DNA of 64,000 nt from Chrysoperla carnea. Lineage: Eukaryota > Arthropoda > Insecta > Neuroptera > Chrysopidae. The stretch covers positions 30,896,140 to 30,960,139 of the forward strand of contig NC_058342.1 in the NCBI RefSeq assembly GCF_905475395.1, read 5' to 3'. Position numbers and translations under genes: made by a program. Numbering within the stretch: position 1 is the stretch's first letter; every line of letters starts with the position of its first letter. The notes beneath the pieces are model-generated. The model ran no database searches and was not told where the DNA came from. It worked only from the letters and a program-made list of their open reading frames with translations. Below, piece by piece: positions 22,401-32,439 of this stretch.

Positions 22401-24741
22401 TGTGGGAATATGTTCTTGGGTAGTTTGTTCTGCCGGAGTTTGTTTTGTGGAAGTTTGTACTTTAGTAGTTGATCCTGTGGACGCTTGTTCTGTGTGAGGT
22501 TCTGTAGAAGCAGATGTCACAATACTTGGAGTTGTGGTAGGTTCTGGGGTGGTAATAGCTTTTCTGGTGGTAGAGGGTTCTGTGGTGGCAGTAGGTTCTG
22601 GAGTGGTACTAGATTGTGTGGTGATAGTAGGTTCTGGGGTGGTAGTAGCTTTTCTGGTGGTAGAAGGTTCTGTGGTGGCAGTAGGTTCTGGAGTGGTACT
22701 AGATTGTGTGGTGATAGTAGGTTCTGGGGTGGTAGTAGCTTTTCTGGTGGTAGAAGGTTCTGTGGTGGCAGTAGGTTCTGGAGTGGTACTAGATTGTGTG
22801 GTGATAGTAGGTTCTGGGGTGGTAGTAGCTTTTCTGGTGGTAGAAGGTTCTGTGGTGGCAGTAGGTTCTGGAGTGGTACTAGGTTGTGTGGTGATAGTAG
22901 GTTTTGGTGTGGTAGTAGCTTCTGTGGTGGTAGTAGGTTCTGTAGGGTTAATAGATTTTGTAGGGTTAGTAGGTTCTGTAGGGTTAGTAGGTTCTGTAGG
23001 GTTAGTAGGTTCTGTAGGGTTAGTAAGTTCTGCAAGAGTAGTGGCAGTAGCGTAGAGATCCCCATAAGGAAAACTAGCGGACGCTATTGCAGGACCGCCA
23101 TAGGGGAAAAACTGTAACAAAATTTTTTCAGTGATTAATAAAATTGTATTAAAAACCAATAAAATTGACTTGTTCGTCGACTAAAATGTGATACATATAT
23201 GGCTTGGCTTGTAGGATTTATACAGGGTGTCTCCGCTTCCATATTATTCAAGACATAAGTGTGGAAATATATTTTATCCAAAATTTTTGTAATTAAGATT
23301 TTAATTAAAACATTAAAAATAATATGTTAAGGACAGTAAACCGCCATTGATTCAATTCGGCTCTTAATATAATTATCGAATTGAACAATTTTTCTATTGT
23401 CAATGGAATTTCTATACCAGTCAATGGATATTTTCTGTGCTTAAAGCTAAAAAATTAAATACAACTTACCGGATCCGCAGTAGCTGATGTACCATAATAG
23501 TCGTAAAAATTTAACTGTAAAAAAATTAATTTGTGTGATTACAAAATCAATTAATATGTATTCGTGTTTAGGTGGTTTTCCCAAAAATATAGTTTTTCTC
23601 AACCTTTTCAAAAATGAAATGGTATTGTGTTGTTTCAACGCTCTATTAAACCATGTTTTGTTTAATTTAATTTTTCGAGACAAAAACTGCTGTAACTTTC
23701 AAAGTTACACTCTGACTCTATCTATTTTTTGCGGCTCAGAACACTTAATGTAATACCTATATATTATAAAAGCGAAAGTAACTGTGTCTTAGAAATTACT
23801 CAATGGATTTGAACGAAACTATAAAATAATATAGCTCATACATCATAATAACACATGAGCTATAATTTAGAAATATTTTAAATTTAAAAATATAAAATAA
23901 CCAAAATAAATTTTATTTTTTTGACTTTTTACTGCGCTATCTGTGAATATCATTGTGAAGCATAAATTAAAGATGTCTGTAAAAATAGTGAGTAAGATAC
24001 AATTTATGGTACTTGTTAAACCAAGGTTTTTTTGATATACTCTACGCATGATGAAAATTTTATAGTTTAAAAAAATTGAAAACTGTACATATATTTTTAC
24101 CGGTGTAAAACAATCTCTGTCGCTATTTCGAGTGTTATCGATGGGGGATCAAGTAAGAGCAAGGAACGTAAACCGGGGTGGATATCATGCTAGTGTTAAT
24201 TTTTCTGAAAGTTATATTAGTTTTTTTACAGACAAATTGAGATTTAAATGCCTGAAGCATGTGTTTTGGCCTAAATAAAGGCTTAAGAAACCAGTCTAAG
24301 GGTTTTATCCAATTCAAATTTAGTGGACTCAACTCCACCTAAAACTTTACTTCAATTCCATCGCGCAGTTGGTTTAAAAGAAGCTAAATAGTTACTTTGA
24401 TTCCGAATGACTTGTGTGAATCATAATTCTATTGACTCAACTTCGGTTTTATATATTTTTCTTAGTGTACAACTTGAGAAACAGCTTGTTCCAAAATTTA
24501 ACGAAAAGTAACTAATAATTCCCAATTTACTTTGACTCTTGGAATTGTATATAAATCAAAACTTTAAATTAAATAGATTCACGGACTTTTCAAAGTTAAT
24601 GTGTAATCCTCTCCTATATACGCTTAGAGTCGTCTAGATGGTATGAAAATCGTTATAAATAATTTCTCTACTTACGTCGGTAGCTTCACTTCCAAAACAT
24701 ATCACTGACAAAATCAATCCACAAATTGGAATTAAATTCAT
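15722..24741 (-). CDS. Secreted protein with three C-type lectin domains, mucin-like and micro-exon-encoded Asn-rich linkers
   Basis: Exons, in transcript order: 24741-24676, 23514-23470, 23111-22191, 22119-21870, 21807-21608, about 17 micro-exons between 21544 and 18759, 18543-18291, 18221-18016, 17731-17576, 17453-17433, 16474-16231 and 15897-15722 (stop TAA). Introns start GT (mostly GTAAGT) and end AG. Every junction is phase 0 except the phase 1 intron inside each lectin domain, just after the ITIDG segment. The product is about 1,128 residues: signal peptide 1-20, Thr/Pro region 38-344, CTLD1 about 345-494, Asn-rich linker 495-777, CTLD2 778-930, linker 931-989, CTLD3 990-1128. No transmembrane segment is seen, so I infer secretion. 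Insect C-type lectins often recognise microbial sugars or act in gut or salivary secretions; which applies here is unknown. Joining everything in one transcript is my inference from phase continuity and the absence of internal promoters. Two or three shorter genes remain possible. Confidence 0.8.
17433..17731 (-). other. Second Thr/Pro linker exons
   Basis: Exon 17731-17576 (52 codons) reads PTTEGTTVENTTPTVPNTP and continues as Thr/Pro/Asn-rich sequence. It is followed by a 21-bp exon, 17453-17433, encoding TDVPIEK. Both are phase 0 with good splice sites. The composition resembles the mucin-like exon 3 without its 30-residue repeats. Confidence 0.75.
17858..17992. mobile_element. Short palindromic element in a lectin-gene intron
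   Basis: Begins aaaagcttgaagcgctcaat and ends gcgcctcaagctttt, inverted ends of roughly 25-30 bp. A second copy is embedded in the fold-back element at 55.6 kb (55855-55972). Non-coding MITE-like unit. Confidence 0.65.
18016..18543 (-). other. C-type lectin domain 2 exons
   Basis: Exons 18543-18291 and 18221-18016 encode a domain very like CTLD1: ARDICENEGGYLAII, FVGYHDFFRPGQW, APGQPDNSLPYENCAAL, GLDDYVCQYNEPFVCE. The exon boundary lies at the same glycine codon as in CTLD1, so the two arose by duplication. A Ser/Asn-rich tail (NKTENNGNSK) leads into the next linker. Confidence 0.9.
18759..20367 (-). repeat. Micro-exon array, 57-bp type (nine exons) and terminal 42-bp exon
   Basis: Nine 57-bp exons have left ends at 18919, 19093, 19267, 19441, 19615, 19789, 19963, 20137 and 20311, a spacing of exactly 174 bp. 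Each encodes TTNPDENSNGNPTNDTNSN or the variant ending NNTTSN; the one at 20311 starts NTNP and that at 19441 ends NDTNTN. A last 42-bp exon (18759-18800, VTNPGDNSNNTNSN) precedes CTLD2. All are symmetric phase 0 with consensus splice sites, so any number can be included without a frameshift. The repeats lack Cys and are rich in Asn, Thr, Ser and Pro, suggesting a flexible glycosylated spacer. Confidence 0.9.
20485..21544 (-). repeat. Micro-exon array, 42-bp type (six exons plus one divergent)
   Basis: Exons of 42 bp with left ends at 20485, 20645, 20805, 20965, 21124 and 21284 recur every 159-160 bp. Each has a pyrimidine-rich CAG acceptor, a GTAAGT donor and phase 0 at both ends. The usual product is KTNPGGNSNKNNSN; the most 5' member reads NTNPGGNANNTNSN. 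A further 42-bp candidate at 21503-21544 (SQTKRHGQNTTIPN) has a weak acceptor and a GTACGT donor and is less certain. The intervening introns, about 118 bp, are nearly identical. Confidence 0.85.
21608..22119 (-). other. Exons 4-5: C-type lectin domain 1
   Basis: Exons 22119-21870 and 21807-21608 form one CTLD. Visible are ARDICEKEGGYLAII (first Cys), FVGYHDFF in the position of the usual WIGL, the motif GQPDN, the conserved Glu-Cys of YENCAAL, and LDDYVC and FICE with the last two Cys. QPD in place of EPN is associated with galactose-type ligands, and LDD stands where WND is usual. The four canonical Cys are present and no stop is seen. Confidence 0.9.
22191..23111 (-). other. Exon 3: mucin-like Thr/Pro/Ser region with 90-bp repeats
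   Basis: 307 codons open in one exon bounded by CAG acceptor and GTAAGT donor. It starts FFPYGGPAIASASFPYG, then about five TNPTEP-type hexapeptides, then four near-identical 30-residue units (containing TTTPEPT and TTEPSTTRKA) at an exact 90-bp spacing, then a TSTEQTTQE-rich tail with degenerate 17-19-residue repeats. Dense Thr/Ser beside Pro predicts heavy O-glycosylation and an extended stalk. Long open frames in other frames and on the opposite strand here are by-products of the repeat. Confidence 0.85.
24676..24741 (-). other. Exon 1: signal peptide
   Basis: The exon encodes MNLIPICGLILSVICFGSEA followed by TD. It has a hydrophobic core and a small residue (Ala20) before a likely signal peptidase site. 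It ends exactly at GTAAGT in phase 0, and the next exon (23470-23514) encodes LNFYDYYGTSATADP. Confidence 0.85.
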
Positions 24742-24774
24742 GATTGATAATTCAATTTGAGTTGAAGCTCGAAA

Positions 24775-24809
24775 TGATATTGTTTTTTAATTCGATTAGC
24801 TTTTATATA
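24775..24809 (-). promoter_or_regulatory. TATA box and initiator of the lectin gene
   Basis: On the minus strand TATATAAAA begins at 24809 and an initiator-like TCATTT has its A at 24775, about 32 bases after TATAAAA. The implied 5' leader before the ATG at 24741 is about 34 bases. The spacing fits a TATA-driven, probably tissue-specific or inducible, secretory gene. Confidence 0.65.
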
Positions 24810-24811
24810 AA

Positions 24812-25206
24812 TGAAAAATAACATCTGGTATTTAGACAACTTGGAGGTTTTTTCAATATTTAACTATTTGAGTTGAACACTTAACCAAACAAAACAAATT
24901 TAAAAACAAATCGATTATTTATGTAACTAATCCAATAGTCTTATTAAATAATCAAAATTTTCCATTCTCAAGTTTATATTATCTCCAAAAAAAAAGCACT
25001 GTCGTGCCATTGCATTCCCGTATAGGGAACCGTAGCCAAATATACAGGGAATTTGAAAACTGTCTGTATGAGAGAGTGGGTTAAACACGAACAGTTGAGT
25101 TTTGGGATATCATGAAATTATTTCAAAAAATTTTTTGGCTGTCATTATTTTTATTGCAAAACATTATTTTTTTTATAATTATCCGACGAAGTATTTAGTT
25201 TCGTAG
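24812..25206. other. Upstream flank of the lectin gene; nothing else seen
   Basis: AT-rich sequence upstream of the TATA box. No recognised exon or element end. Any distal regulatory sites cannot be told from background by eye. Confidence 0.4.
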
Positions 25207-25770
25207 TACAGTGGGACCTGAATAAGGGAGAAACCTCCTTAACTGGAACTCAAGATAAGGTTCCAACACTTTGGCACTGAATTACTTATGTCAGTGGAAC
25301 GAAGCAAACCTCTTTATCTGGGATTCGTTCTTTTGATTTAATCATCATAGTTACTTCTATAACTGGGACAGCGAGTGAATTTTATATGTGTTAACCTCTG
25401 TAACTGAGAACTGAGATCGTTTTGTTTGTTTACTTACTTATTCTTATTCTACCCGCAAATTCCGCATTTAACCAATTTTGAGCCTCAATGATCTTCAGTT
25501 TTAGTTTTGCTTTACTATCATATATGCATGTTTATTTGAAAAATACGAACGAAAGCTCAAATCGTTATCAGTACCTGAAAAACTGTAGTTAATATCCGTT
25601 TATGGAAGTGGGAAGACATGCGATGAAGTCTGTGTCGAATTTAATGTGCCAAAATCTACTCTTTGTAGAATAATTTAGAATAAAGATAAAGCGAGACAAA
25701 AGTTGACACTTTCCGCCCAGAGGAGAGAAAAATAATTTTTTTAACTTAAAAACGAAATTGAATGTGCTTA
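25207..25770 (+). pseudogene. pogo/Tigger-like transposon with decayed transposase N-terminus
   Basis: A TA followed by cagtgggacctgaataaggg marks a left end. From 25541 one frame reads KYERKLKSLSVPEKL, stop, LISVYGSGKTCDEVCVEF, NVPKSTLCRII, stop, NKDKARQKLTLSAQRREK. That is the Psq-type helix-turn-helix found at the start of pogo, Tigger and CENP-B-like transposases. The two in-frame stops and the absence of the DDE catalytic part show a dead, truncated copy. It lies behind the promoter of the lectin gene, in the opposite direction. Confidence 0.8.
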
Positions 25771-26689
25771 AATAAAAATAAGTTGGAAAAACTTTTTGGT
25801 ATGAAGATGATTCAATTTTATTGCTCCAAAGTGTACATGTGTAAAATAGTGTGTACACGTGATAATCATATAATTTTGAATGATTATAACAATACAATAA
25901 TTAATTCTAACAATTGTTATTTAATGTTAATGAAAAGTTATTAAATGCTAATGAAAAACAATTATTTAATGTATGAAAATGAAAATTTTGATTAGAGTTT
26001 TTTTTATTCACCAATTAATGTGAAATAGTTTCGACCATTTTAGGCGTCCTTACGTCCGATAATTTGCGAATTTTTTGAAGACATACTAAAAATGGTGATA
26101 ATTTTTTTACTTCTTCTAGAGGTCCACCGAATTCGAATTTGTGAACACATTATCGAGATTTATGTAGTAGATTGGTGCATTTGTTTTGAAACAGAGTATA
26201 CTTGAAATACATTGATAAAGTTTCCTGTGAGTTTTTATTACGAAATACATTTTCTTGACGCATTTTGATAATTAACTGATATTTATTCGAATTTCTTGAG
26301 AGTTTGTTGATAAACCATCGTGGCGGTGGTACTACCTTAAATGGAAAATTCTTTCTTTAAAGGTAGATTTTTTTTGTTTGAAAATTTGGAATTTTTTTTA
26401 TTAAATTATGTTTTGAAAGAAATAGTTTACAAATAGTATTTTACGAGTATTTAGTGATATTTTGTCGCCATTTTATCTTCATGCCGAAGTCCGTATCGAA
26501 TTTTTTACATAAATTTTCTAATTTATAAAGAAAAATATGAATTATGTATTTTTCTTGAGTTATTTATTTAAATACATAAATATTAATTTAAAATGGGTTG
26601 TCAAGTATGAGTCAAACTAAACTACTAAGGGTGACATACAACATTCTAAATCGGAATATAAAAAAATCGTTATTGAAACAGTTTGTCAT
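25771..26689. other. No gene seen
   Basis: Only a lone TTAA-MITE-like right end near 26320-26337 (ggtggtactaccttaa) is recognisable. Otherwise AT-rich. Confidence 0.4.
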
Positions 26690-27003
26690 TTTTTAACTTT
26701 TGTTCTATCTCCATTTTAACTTTTGATCCTACGGACCCAAGACCCAATTGACCCATGTTGCTCATTTACGAACTCGACCTCACTTTTTACGTCCTGGGTA
26801 TGCTATAACAATTTCAGCTTGATATCTCTTTTCGTTTTTGAGTTATCGCGTTGACAGACAGACAACCGAAAATGAACTAATTAGGTGATTTTATGAACAC
26901 CTACACCAAAATTTTTGTTGTAGCATCAATATTTTTAAGCGTTACAAACTTGGGACAAAACTTAATATACTATGATATATTTCATATATACTTGGTATAA
27001 AAA
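26690..27003 (+). repeat. Dispersed repeat family A, copy
   Basis: Landmarks in order: cctacggacccaagacccaa, ttgctcatttacgaactcga, cagcttgatatctcttttcg, gacagacagacaacc, aattaggtgattttatgaac, gcatcaatatttttaagcgt, tatacttggtataaaaa. The 3' end is complete and the 5' part is missing. Confidence 0.85.
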
Positions 27004-27329
27004 GTATCGTGAAAATAAAAAGTAAGTCGTGAATGAACTTTCAAAATCTAGAAGGCCTTATACTTTTATGAATACGGAACCATACAAAATTTAAACTTAA
27101 ATATTGTTCTCACGTTAATTTAATCTTAATATTTATTTTTCATCGAGTTAAGTCTGCAGTATGATGTCAGAAGGTTCTTATGTAAATTTATAAGGGGCCA
27201 TTTATTAATTTCGTATTACGATGATTTCTTGCGATTTTATAAATGCGCGTTTCGATAGACACGAAGGGTGTACCACTGGATTGACGTAGGTGTATGTAAC
27301 ACTAACCATAAATATTAAGTTATTTTAAG

Positions 27330-27602
27330 TCAAAGTCACCATTGTTATAAGTTTATTGCGTGCCATAAAGTTTATTGTGTGTCTCTTTATGCAAGTACGC
27401 ATTGCTCATAGAGGAGGAAGCGAGACAAGTATACGACTCTTCTACCTATCTCAGTTTCTCTAATAGTAATGAGATGGGTAGAAAAAAATGTTGTCTCTCT
27501 GTCTTACTCGTATTATTGGTTGACACTGGTTAGGGTATCACTGTCTTATTCGTATGTTAGATACAGAAGTCTGAGTGGCTTCTCTAAGCCACGTTTGCCC
27601 AT
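27330..27602 (+). repeat. Dispersed repeat family B, copy 2
   Basis: Same landmarks as the copies at 2580 and 56565, in plus orientation (tgtgtctctttatgcaag, gaggaggaagcgagac, gtatacgactcttctaccta). Non-coding. Confidence 0.7.
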
Positions 27603-27875
27603 AGATGTTTTAAACTAAACATGAATATTTGATCCTTTTCCTAAACATGATTGATAAAATGATTGTCTATTTTTTCTATAAATGCCAGAAAACTCAGAGA
27701 TCATCCTTTTTGTAAAAAATTTTTATTTTACAGATTTTTATATTGGTTTAAGGATGATACATTAATTATTACTAGATATTAAATATACCTCCCGTTCCCC
27801 TCACTCAATTTCATTTTTCCGCCATATTCTGCGCCAAGGTTCAACAATTTTTGTAATTACTATTTACTGAATCCT

Positions 27876-28377
27876 CCCACTCAAGAAAAGCTTGCGAGGA
27901 TGCCATACCAAGAAGGTCTTAACAGATTAGGAGATAATCTGAAAAACCAACAATTAAAGGCATGGACCAGCTACGAGGGAGGGCGATTCACCAAAAGCCT
28001 GTTGGGTGAAGGAAACTCGCTCGGTAACAGAGCCGAGGAGATCTTGAAACGAAACAGAGCTGACATAAGAGTCATCGTAGAGTTACTCACAGGGCATGAT
28101 AACCTCAACAAGTTCCAACATCAGATTGGAAAAAGACAATCTCATACAGCAGCGAAGGAAATGGTTTGGTCCGGCCATAGTCGAACCAGATGAAATTAGG
28201 AAACTCAGCGCTAGGCAAATCCTGGGTTTCAGTACATCAGTTGGCTATAATAGCCACTGAAAAGCGTAGCGGGGATAGAGTACAAGGGTCTATTTGGCTA
28301 GGTGCTCTGAACCATTGCTTCGAGGCCCGATGCTCGAGCATGGCCCGCTAACCTCCATACCCATACCCATACCCATA
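27876..28377 (+). mobile_element. 5'-truncated LINE with (CCATAC)n tail and 11-bp target duplication
   Basis: Flanked by tactgaatcct at 27865-27875 and 28378-28388. The open stretch 27900-28193 encodes the end of a reverse-transcriptase polyprotein (RADIRVIVELLTGHDNLNKF, which resembles the segment following RNase H in I/R1/Jockey-type elements). About 150 bp of 3' UTR and a tail of cccata repeats follow. It is the freshest LINE insertion in the window, judged by its intact duplication, and is dead because almost all coding sequence is absent. Confidence 0.85.
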
Positions 28378-28388
28378 TACTGAATCCT

Positions 28389-29055
28389 AAAAATTTAAGT
28401 AAATTTTATGTTTGTAAATAAATTTTTCTATGTACCATGCTTTGTATATCTCACCATCAGGTCACTTTTTTATAATGACACTTTAGAATTAGATGGTGCG
28501 ATTATTTAATCCGCCCTTGATTCAAACATTCATGGTCATTGGTCATGTAATATAAATGTCAATACGTAAATGACTCAAATAATAAGCTGAATATATTAAA
28601 TGAATTGAAATTATGACAATTCGATTCTAAAACATAATCATTCCTATCCTAAATGTATTATGGTACTACAGTGAAACCCAATAATAAACCAAGAGAAGTA
28701 AATCAGAATCAATTAGATTTACTTGATCCCTGTCAGATAATACGGCACATTTTTTAGAGAATTTGAATGAATCTAATTTTTTTTTCTAAAATTCGAATAG
28801 GATTTATAAAATAGGATAAAAGTCCATTTCTAAATTCTATCGATTTCTGACGTAATATTTAACAATGATTTCATTAAATCAATATGTAATTTTTGGGTCA
28901 ATGAACTGTCAATAGCATCGATTAATTATCACTTAACTGTCTATTTTTAATACCTTTAATTATTGTTTTAGATTAATCATTTATCCAGGTCAATAGACTT
29001 TTAATAATAACACAATTTTTTTTTTGGGTAGAAATTCTAATCAAGTAAGCTTGTT
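28389..29055. other. No gene seen
   Basis: AT-rich and without recognisable element ends or coding motifs. Confidence 0.4.
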
Positions 29056-29545
29056 ATACCATTTATATATGAAGCTACGAAAAAAATTTTTGTGTAGTTG
29101 TTCATAGAATCACCTAATTAGTCCATTTCGTCTGTCTGTCCGTTTGTCATCACGATTACTCAAAAACGAAAAGAGATATCAAGCTGAAATTTTTATATCG
29201 TGCTAAGGACGTAAAAAGTGAGGTCAAGTTCGTAAATGAGCAACAATTGTCAATTGGTCTTGGGTCCGTAAGACCCATCTTGTAAACCGTTAGAGATACA
29301 ACAAAAGTTTAAATGTTAATAATGTTCCTTATAAAAAAATAAACAACTTTTGTTTGAAACATTTTTTCGTAAACGTCACTGTTTGCCCGCGAGAGCGCAA
29401 ATTGTTTAGTATGTATTATATGGGAATCTCAGTTATGTATGTGTGACATTTATGTACGTATAATGTGATAGTGTCATCAACACTGTCTATGCATGTTATT
29501 TCAACAATTAACTCAGTCAATTGTTTATTTTCACTTGTTTTTAAA
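29056..29545 (-). repeat. Dispersed repeat family A, near-complete copy
   Basis: Reverse orientation. It runs from the ataccatttatatatgaag end through gaatcacctaattagtcc, ctgtctgtccgtttgtcatc, cttgggtccgtaagaccc, aacttttgtttgaaacattt and atatgggaatctcagttatg to acaattaactcagtcaattg. No open frame. One of the two longest copies. Confidence 0.85.
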
Positions 29546-31257
29546 ATGAAATCAGTATTATTTTTGTGTGTAAAAACTGAAGCCATTGCGTTGTCGTGTT
29601 TTTCCGTCTCGATTTAATTCACGATAACAAATCAGATAAATATTTTAATTATATATTTGAGAAAATTATTCTTTACAAGAAAAAAAATGAGGAAGTTAAA
29701 TTAAGTAATCACGACAAATAATCAAAAATTATAATTATTCTGATGATGTGTCCTTCAACACTCCAACTAAATATTTTTTTAACTCCTACAAAAGTTTTTG
29801 TTTATTTTTTCATGTTCGTGTTAAGACCCAGTAAGATGGAAAATTTGTATTAAATTCTTCAACCATTTCATTGTGAGAATATTGAATCACGCATAGTGGA
29901 GTATTATACCAAATTTCCGGATAAAATTCAGAAAACTCTTTAGTTTTGCATTGAAAGTTGTTTTTTGGTGCACTGAATCAAATTAAAATTATGGCAACCT
30001 CATCCCGAAGTTGGCTGTCTCATATTGAAATAAAGTAAAAATACTTTCAAACAATTTCCTAATGATTGAAGAACAAGTACAGCTAAATATTTGTATTTAC
30101 AATAGAATGGGATTGAATTTAAAATATGAATTCATTGATACAAAATCACTAAAGTTAAATAAACAAAATCATTACTTCTATGAAAGACATTGATTTTAGT
30201 TTAAAGTCATGCATTTTATTGATGAAAAATAAAATTGTACTTAGTTGAAATAAATAATCGTGTAAATAAAGCAAATCGATGAATTAAACGAAAATTAAAT
30301 TAAAATAACATATCTTTACGTTTGCTTTAAATATAGAAATAGGTTAGTAAGAAAACATATCTATCATGTTTAGTCCATATGTGATTGAGGCAATCACATG
30401 AACATTGTTGTTACTAATAGACAGAGAATTTAAAATAAACGAATTGATCATTTTTATAATATATAGGATATTTTTGCACTCTAACAACCCTTGATAGCGC
30501 AGTGGACTTAAGACACTAAAATCAATAGTAAACCATATGTCGCTGGTTCACGAAGAAATCTTATTCTTTTTTTAAATAAACTTAATAGCAGGTATCAACC
30601 TTTAATTTTTTTACTTGCTCATGTAGTTGTGACAATCACATTACTATTTTGTTTAAATATTTTTAAGTGGTAAAACCAATAAAAAAAATTTGTTTAAAAC
30701 TATGTCGTATTTCAAAACAACAATATTTGAAATTTATGTTTGTGTCAACTTCACCACCCAACCCCGTACGATAGTTGCATCACATTCGTGGCACCATTCG
30801 CCATATTTGATCTCGCTATGATATTGAGCTAACCTCATATTGGTATTAAGAATTTTGTTTTTCAGTTTTGGATTTCTAAAAATGTGATTTTTTAAATTTT
30901 GAATTTTTGCTATAAAGACCTTGTGATTCCATTGTTTGGATTAACGCAAAAAAAAATAACAATAGGACCATTATAAAGACACCTTCTGGAGTTTAAAACA
31001 AATACACGCTAACTATTTCAAAAGGAAAAATTAATTTTATGTAATCACATTAATTAATTAATTTGTTATAAATAATATAACAATTGAAATATATTTTAAA
31101 TAACACAAAAGATTTAATAGATTAAGGTTATTTTACATTAAAATTAATTTTTTTTTTGTTGGTTATGTAAAACTCTTAATTGATATTCACAATTGGTGTG
31201 TAAAATTAATAATTATTACGTATGAATTATGCCATATTAAAATTTTTTTAAATCAAA
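29546..31257. other. No gene seen
   Basis: A weak tRNA-like segment at about 30486-30556 (gatagcgcagtgga then gctggttcac) may be the head of an old SINE. The rest is AT-rich and unremarkable. Confidence 0.35.
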
Positions 31258-31661
31258 ACACGTGAAAACAAACAATTGACTGAGATAATTGATAAAATAC
31301 CATGTAAAGACAGTGCTGATTTTGTTATAAGGAACATTTTTTACATTTACAACGGTTTAAAAGATGAGTCCTATTGACCCAAGACACAATTAACCTATAT
31401 TGCTCATTTACGAACTCAACCTTACTTTTTACGTCCTAAGCACGCTATAAAAATTTCAATTTGATATCTCTTTTCGTTTTTGAGTTCGACAAAATCGTGA
31501 TGACAAACGGACAGACAGACGAACAACCGGAAATGGATTAATTAGGTGATTTTATGAACACCTTTACCAAAATTTTGTTTGTAGCATCAATATCTTTAAG
31601 CGTTACAAACTTATGACTAAAATAAGTATACCTTGATATATATTACATAGATGGTATAAAA
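31258..31661 (+). repeat. Dispersed repeat family A, copy
   Basis: Starts cacgtgaaaacaaacaattg and ends agatggtataaaaa. It contains ggacagacagacgaacaacc and aattaggtgattttatgaac. An internal deletion removes part of the 5' half. Confidence 0.85.
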
Positions 31662-32439
31662 AGTGAAATTGTGAATTTAGATTGAAAAGTGAGGTTTTTC
31701 ACTTGACGGCCGAAAAATTTAGTTTTTAACCGAAATCTCAGTTAAAATAATTATATTGAGTAAACGATATAATCCTGGAAGTTTTCGAGGTCACGAAAAT
31801 TCGACTGTGGCCAGAACAAAAGTGAAAATTAACTATAAACTCCCTTTCGACTCTCGATAGTGTAAAACTCGATTTATTATCAAAAAAAATTAGTTTTTTG
31901 ACCCTGATTTTACATTTATTATGTAATTGCACTTTCGATTTTTATCTATTACAATACATTGGCCGTAAATCATAAAATTTTAACTGATTTGGGATCAGAT
32001 AATTCGTCAAATAAATTAATTTATCCATATCTTATTAAGTTAATAAAGCAATTTTCATAATTATTACCAATTAAATAAAAAAAATTCGCAAATAATAATT
32101 ATAATAAAAGAGATAAAAATATATCTATTCCGGAATATCAATTGTACGTCTTACCGTGACCTTCAATATATAAACTACACACGATACAAATTTACATACA
32201 CACATAAATACATACATAATAAATATAATGCATTCATTATATGTTGACTAAATTAATTATATTGGTCTAAGAGCTGAGTGGCTTTTTTGAGTACATATTT
32301 GAGGCACATTGAAAATATTTAAGTTGATAATTTGCGAATATGTGGATGGTGAAATCGACAACCTGGCTTGGAGGTTGGGGGGCTTTTAGTGACCTATGCA
32401 ATTTTTAATTTGCAATTTTTCCTATGTAAAAAATGTTTT
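31662..32439. other. No gene seen
   Basis: AT-rich. No coding motif or element end recognised. Confidence 0.4.

Noticed and set aside
22485..23117. Long open frames of 173-210 codons on the plus strand and 182 codons in another minus frame
   Set aside because: They lie opposite or out of frame to the mucin-like exon. The 90-bp period, a multiple of three, lacks stops in several frames by chance. Only the Thr/Pro frame joins correctly to flanking exons.
23487..23753. 88-codon plus-strand open frame
   Set aside because: It overlaps lectin exon 2 on the other strand and has no codon or protein signature.
30486..30556. tRNA-like segment
   Set aside because: Only A- and B-box-like strings; acceptor and anticodon stems do not pair. 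Possibly an old SINE head.
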